A DNA stretch of 28,835 nucleotides from Pelobacter sp. UBA5610 (GTDB lineage Bacteria; Desulfobacterota; Desulfuromonadia; Desulfuromonadales; Syntrophotaleaceae): assembly GCA_002424645.1 (NCBI GenBank), contig DIKU01000011.1, positions 39,677 through 68,511 on the forward strand, written 5' to 3'. The translations under genes were made by a program, and so were the position numbers. The first letter of the stretch is position 1. The number at the start of each line of letters is the position of its first letter. The notes below the pieces were generated by a model. That model was not told the DNA's origin and made no database searches. It saw only the letters and a program-made list of their open reading frames with translations. Shown piece after piece: positions 25,906-28,835 of this stretch.

Positions 25906-26298
25906 ATGTTGAAGGCCATATTTGTGGTTTTGGTGCTGGCGAGTTTTTTTGCCCAGGATGTATGTGCAGGTCAGCCTGAAATTCAGGCTGCTGAAGTCAT
26001 TGTGACCACAGGCATACAGAATCGCACGCCTGTCGATACTGTCCGATCCTATGCGGCATCCGTAGGAACGCTTTACTGTTATTGTCGTATAATCGGTGCC
26101 GACTCGGAAACCACTGTGTGGCAAGTGTGGTATCACAACGGTCGGGAGGTGACCAGGACTGCGCTGCCGGTACGATCGTCGAACTGGAAAACCTGGTCAA
26201 AGAAGGTTGTTCCGGCGGCAGGGCGTGGTGACTGGCGTGTGGATGTCCTGGATGGGCAGGGAAAAGTTCTGGGTTCGCAAAGGTTTAAATTGCTGTAA
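25906..26298 (+). CDS. DUF2914-type exported protein
   Basis: A 130-residue protein with a signal peptide (Lys3, hydrophobic AIFVVLVLASFFAQ, likely cleavage after VCA at residue 21) and a mature part of about 108 residues. The mature part matches the DUF2914 pattern as I remember it: an early NRTPVDTV, YCYCRIIGA, TVWQVWYHNGREV, WKTWSKK, GDWRVDVLDGQGKVL and a final strand. It is probably a small periplasmic beta-sandwich domain. Function is unknown. The ATG is preceded by GGGGGGTGT. It is divergent from the PilZ gene and convergent with the MucR-type gene, separated from the latter by a strong hairpin. Confidence 0.8.
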   Translation: MLKAIFVVLVLASFFAQDVCAGQPEIQAAEVIVTTGIQNRTPVDTVRSYAASVGTLYCYCRIIGADSETTVWQVWYHNGREVTRTALPVRSSNWKTWSKKVVPAAGRGDWRVDVLDGQGKVLGSQRFKLL

Positions 26299-26317
26299 AG
26301 GCAGAGGGTTGAAAGTA

Positions 26318-26342
26318 GGGGGGAAGCGACGCGCTTCCCCCC
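26318..26342. terminator. Perfect 11-bp GC-rich hairpin between convergent genes
   Basis: GGGGGGAAGCG (26318-26328) pairs exactly with CGCTTCCCCCC (26332-26342) around loop ACG. No run of T follows on either strand beyond scattered ones, so it probably works as a bidirectional transcript end. Confidence 0.6.
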
Positions 26343-26361
26343 CGACCCGTATATGGGCTTC

Positions 26362-26805
26362 CTACTTTTTAGATTTACCTTTAGCTTTCTGTGCGCGAGC
26401 CTTGGCGAGGTTTTCACCGAGTCCACGGTCGATGGCCATCTGGCGACGGCTTTCCGAGTAGGCGCGTGCTGCCAGGGGTTGGGTGCGGGGAATGTCAAAC
26501 TGTTTGCGATATTCAGATGCTGTCATGCCATGGGAAGTTTTCAGGTGGCGAGCGAGGGTTTTCATCGGTTTGCCACAGATCATGCAGACAACTTTATCTT
26601 TGCCAAACGCTTTTTTACGGGAAACAATGGGAGCCTGAGACGTTTCTTCTTCTTCTGCAACCGCTTCAACCACTGTCCCGCTTTCAATGGCGACCAATGC
26701 CTGGTGCAAATCGTTGAGTTCAGCGATAAGTTCTTCTTTTGTCATCGGTGTAGTCGATGCGTGGGATGCAACGATTTCGGCTGCCATTTCAAGTAAGTTT
26801 GCCAT
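26362..26805 (-). CDS. MucR/Ros-family zinc-finger transcriptional regulator
   Basis: DNA-binding regulator of 147 residues. The N-terminal part (1-60) is helical and acidic (the MucR oligomerisation region). The Ros-type zinc finger is VCMICGKPMKTLARHLKTSHGM-like, with Cys74, Cys77, His87 and His92, followed by ASEYRKQFDIP, the family's DNA-contact region. The C-terminus is Lys/Ala-rich (AKARAQKAKGKSKK), which may bind DNA non-specifically. In alphaproteobacteria MucR proteins act as H-NS-like silencers of AT-rich DNA and of exopolysaccharide and motility genes; targets here are unknown. AAGGAGGA lies eight bases before the ATG. The upstream DNA is very AT-rich with repeated T-A steps, compatible with autoregulation (inference). 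Confidence 0.92.
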   Translation of the reverse strand: MANLLEMAAEIVASHASTTPMTKEELIAELNDLHQALVAIESGTVVEAVAEEEETSQAPIVSRKKAFGKDKVVCMICGKPMKTLARHLKTSHGMTASEYRKQFDIPRTQPLAARAYSESRRQMAIDRGLGENLAKARAQKAKGKSKK

Positions 26806-26859
26806 AGTGGCGTCCTCCTTAAGGATAAATTGAATTTCTTTTTTTGAAAGTACTTCTTA

Positions 26860-26887
26860 CTAATACAATATATTCTCTTAAAATCAA
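26860..26887 (-). promoter_or_regulatory. Possible promoter of the MucR-type gene
   Basis: On the minus strand TTGATT (26887-26882) and TATTAG (26865-26860) are 16 bases apart within a strongly AT-rich block. A leader of about 45-50 bases is implied. Confidence 0.4.
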
Positions 26888-27072
26888 GTAAAAATGCTGG
26901 TTTTAAATTTATTTATCTGAATGGCGACAAAATAGAGGTTGTTCTAGCTATTGGATGTTTGTTTTACGCCGGATTTTAATGTAGATGGTGCCAAAGAAGA
27001 GCCTGTCTTTACGTTGTTGTTTAGTATGAAAACATGGTGCTTAGGATTAAGTAGAAAGAAAAAATGCTGGTT
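26886..27072 (+). repeat. Short direct repeat upstream of the MucR-type gene
   Basis: AAGTA followed by AAAATGCTGGTT occurs at 26886-26902. The same two pieces occur at 27049-27072, separated there by seven extra bases (GAAAGAA). The 12-base core is identical. These could be regulator-binding sites or a chance or slipped duplication. Confidence 0.45.
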
Positions 27073-27134
27073 GTCGGACGTGTTTTGTGAGTATGCGCAG
27101 GCTTGAGTTCTGCGATTGAAAATTATGTTTCAGG

Positions 27135-27176
27135 AACAGGGTTGATTCGGTATGTCTCTAATGCCCTGTTGTTTTT
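27135..27176 (+). terminator. Terminator-like hairpin in the geneless stretch
   Basis: AACAGGG (27135-27141) and CCCTGTT (27164-27170) are perfect inverted copies around a 22-base loop, followed by G and five T. No coding gene on this strand precedes it, so it may end a small RNA. Confidence 0.45.
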
Positions 27177-27183
27177 AGAATAA

Positions 27184-27223
27184 GACCACAAGGTAATTGC
27201 TGAACGTTGTTCCTGGTGTGGTC
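27184..27223. other. Hairpin with GACCACA arms
   Basis: GACCACA (27184-27190) pairs with TGTGGTC (27217-27223); AGG and CCT extend the stem past two unpaired G. It lies eight bases after the previous hairpin and has no following T tract on the plus strand. Confidence 0.4.
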
Positions 27224-27262
27224 AATGATCGCAGTTGAAATCGCAGGGGCTGCTTTCGTGCG

Positions 27263-27287
27263 GAAAAGCTGTATGCTTACAGTTTTC
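27263..27287. other. Small bulged hairpin
   Basis: GAAAA-G-CTGT (27263-27272) faces ACAG-TTTTC (27279-27287) with a six-base loop and a single bulged G. Confidence 0.35.
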
Positions 27288-27606
27288 TGGATGTTGATGT
27301 GTGATAGCAGAATGATTTATGAGACCGTTGGTCCTTGAATGATGTATGAATTCTTTGCGTCAGGATGCGGGCATCCTTAATCTGTTCAGAGGTGTTTATC
27401 CGCTTGAACAGAAATATGTAACCGAAAATCACCATTACGTCTACTCTCCTTTTTTGCAGGTTTTACAGAAGGGGGTGTTGGGTGAAGATTCTTGTCGATG
27501 TATCGGCTCATTTCGGTCGGCTGGTTGTGGTGAAATCAGGGACTTACTGCTTCATTTTTGTGACCTGGGAAGTGGTATAACCTATTGAAATTTCCAGTCA
27601 AAAAGC

Positions 27607-27635
27607 TTGACAGTATATAGTTGCTATGCTAGTTT
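27607..27635 (+). promoter_or_regulatory. Candidate promoter of the response-regulator gene
   Basis: A perfect -35 TTGACA (27607-27612), a 17-base spacer and TAGTTT preceded by TGC (extended -10 form). It would give a leader of about 225 bases. A second TTGACA at 27823-27828 lies so near the start codon that its transcript would have almost no leader. Confidence 0.5.
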
Positions 27636-27706
27636 TTAGGCGTTTTATGTTGTAGTTTGCAGGGGGCCTTGCGCAGTAATCTGATATGGATTTGTCACGA
27701 ACGGTT

Positions 27707-27717
27707 ATAGTGACTAT
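27707..27717. promoter_or_regulatory. Palindrome ATAGTGACTAT, possible operator
   Basis: A perfect 11-base dyad (five-base arms around G) downstream of the TTGACA promoter candidate. GTCAC (27694-27698) and the GTGAC within the dyad also form an inverted pair. Confidence 0.35.
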
Positions 27718-27867
27718 CGTAGCGTAAGGTGTTGATGGGGTGATGTGCCAGGCAGGTTGTTCTTTTTTCGATCTGATTCGGTGCGGCTGTGCAAATCCAA
27801 ATCGATGGCCCGATGTGCTTTGTTGACAAGGGCTGTTGCGCATTCTGTATGTTACGGGGAGGCTTGA

Positions 27868-28835
27868 ATGAGCAAGAAGCTGTTGCTGGCCGATGATAGT
27901 ATTACCATCCAAAAGGTGGTGGGAATCATCTTCGCAAATGAAGATTGCAGTCTTGCAGTCGTCGGAGATGGCGATTCCGCTCTGGCAGCTATCCGTTCTG
28001 AACGGCCTGACCTGATTATGGCTGATGTTGTGATGCCCGGGAAAAATGGCTATGAACTGTGTGCTGCGGTGAAACAGGATTCCGCCTTGCGGGACGTGCC
28101 TGTATTGTTGCTTACCGGCACCTTTGAGCCGTTTGATGAAGCCCGTGCCCGTGCTGCCGGTGTTGATGACTGGATCGTGAAACCTTTTGAGTCGCAAGCT
28201 TTGCTTGACAAGGTGGCAGAGCTTTTGGCCAAAGTTCCCGAGTCTTCTATTGATGAAATTTCTCTTCCCGACCTGGAAGACGATTTTGGCCTCGGTGTCG
28301 ATTTTGCTGAACCGGTGAGTGCGGACGCCGACATGTGGCAAGAACTCCCTGACCCTTCCTTGGGGGGCGATGCCGCTGAAACTGTCCATGGCGAACAGCC
28401 TTCTTTGTCCGAATCAACCTCCGATGATTTTGATGAGCCGTTTTTTGCCGAGCTGGCAAGTGGTTCTGAATCTGTAATGCCTTTGGCTGGTGACGAACTA
28501 CCTGAGAGCTTTGATGCCTTTGAGCCGCTCATGCCTGAACCTGGTTTGGAATCTGGCTCAGAGGGTTTTGCCGGGGAAGATGATCTCCCCCTTGCTATGG
28601 CTTCTGAGCCTGAGACCTCTGTCGAAAGTTCAGGGAGCGATCTTTGGTCGGGTACAGCGGATACCGACGAGGTACTGTTTCTCGACGAAGACGATATCCT
28701 GGACGAAGACCTTATGGCGGAAGATCTTGCGGCTGAACGAACCGCTGATTTGTCTTTTGATTCGGGAGCCGATGTGTTCAGTCCCGAGTTGGATAGCGTG
28801 ACGGCTTTGGATGCCACGACGGCAGAGGCTGAGCC
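27868..28835 (+). CDS. Response regulator with N-terminal receiver and long acidic tail, 3' end outside window
   Basis: The first 322 residues are visible. A CheY-like receiver domain spans about 1-120 with the acidic pair Asp9/Asp10 in LLLADDSIT, phospho-acceptor Asp53 in DLIMADVVMPGKNGYE, Thr83 in LLLTGTFEP and Lys105 in WIVKPFES, so it should be phosphorylated by a histidine kinase. From about residue 125 to the edge the protein is low-complexity, rich in Asp, Glu, Ser and Leu (for example LDEDDILDEDL), probably disordered. Proteins of this build occur in Geobacter and relatives and resemble FrzS-like regulators only in general layout. Any output domain would lie beyond the window. GGGGAGG precedes the ATG by five bases. 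Confidence 0.88.
   Translation, partial: MSKKLLLADDSITIQKVVGIIFANEDCSLAVVGDGDSALAAIRSERPDLIMADVVMPGKNGYELCAAVKQDSALRDVPVLLLTGTFEPFDEARARAAGVDDWIVKPFESQALLDKVAELLAKVPESSIDEISLPDLEDDFGLGVDFAEPVSADADMWQELPDPSLGGDAAETVHGEQPSLSESTSDDFDEPFFAELASGSESVMPLAGDELPESFDAFEPLMPEPGLESGSEGFAGEDDLPLAMASEPETSVESSGSDLWSGTADTDEVLFLDEDDILDEDLMAEDLAAERTADLSFDSGADVFSPELDSVTALDATTAEAE

Larger units (their letters stand above)
26806..27867. other. About 1.06 kb without a recognisable gene
   Basis: Lies between divergent MucR-type and response-regulator genes. The first 150 bases are AT-rich; the rest is mixed. The longest open frame on the plus strand (27346-27588, 80 codons) has no ribosome site and no family resemblance. 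The region holds at least three hairpins, a short direct repeat, a palindrome and promoter-like sequences, listed separately. It could encode a small RNA or decayed genes. Confidence 0.5.

Noticed and set aside
26353..26796. Plus-strand open frame opposite the MucR-type gene
   Set aside because: The opposite strand has a strong ribosome site and an intact zinc finger.
27346..27588. Possible 80-codon gene in the large geneless stretch
   Set aside because: No Shine-Dalgarno sequence, no family resemblance, and no terminator or neighbour that would support it.
28050..28817. Minus-strand open frame rich in serine, 255 codons
   Set aside because: Low-complexity mirror of the acidic tail of the response regulator; the serine bias follows from the GAX codons on the other strand.

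Overview
The window looks like a chromosomal segment of an anaerobic deltaproteobacterium of the Desulfuromonadales, closest in feel to Pelobacter/Syntrophotalea. This is an inference from gene content: a MucR-type zinc-finger regulator, several c-di-GMP proteins, a receiver protein with a long acidic tail, and the order nadK-recN-short GNAT-M23 peptidase-secA-argJ. GC content is moderate by eye. I see no rRNA, tRNA, CRISPR array, transposase or phage gene, so most of the window is ordinary core chromosome.

Layout. 1-5987 holds metabolic and stress genes: glpX (class II fructose-1,6-bisphosphatase, minus strand, running off the left edge), a glycerophosphodiester phosphodiesterase, a HAD phosphatase, a NifU-C-type iron-sulfur scaffold, a BCP peroxiredoxin, a FadL-type outer-membrane channel (minus) and a SAM methyltransferase. 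6046-12756 is a three-gene minus-strand operon for c-di-GMP signalling. Two paralogous membrane proteins (V4R-like sensor, GAF, HD-GYP, PilZ) flank an unusual PilZ protein fused to a GNAT-like acyltransferase domain. A 0.5 kb geneless stretch precedes this operon. rarA (minus) follows, and then a long plus-strand run: nadK, recN, an ArgA-like GNAT, an M23 peptidase, secA, argJ, deoC and deoB. On the right are a pseudo-receiver/PilZ protein (minus, its end overlapping deoB), a DUF2914 exported protein and a MucR-family regulator (minus). A hairpin-rich geneless stretch of about 1.06 kb comes next, and then a response regulator with an acidic tail that runs off the right edge.

How the parts work together. 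nadK and recN form a compact pair. The ArgA-like GNAT and ArgJ both serve the acetylated part of arginine synthesis. deoC and deoB overlap by four bases and together turn deoxyribose/ribose 1-phosphates into central metabolites. The HD-GYP proteins should degrade c-di-GMP, while the PilZ domains in the same operon and near 25 kb should sense it. The most interesting unit is the HD-GYP / PilZ-acyltransferase / HD-GYP operon: it suggests a c-di-GMP-controlled acyl transfer reaction of unknown substrate, with its own breakdown enzymes on either side.

Intrinsic terminators are clear after the phosphodiesterase, peroxiredoxin, M23 peptidase and argJ. Perfect hairpins without U tracts lie between two convergent gene pairs. 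All promoter calls are by eye and tentative.
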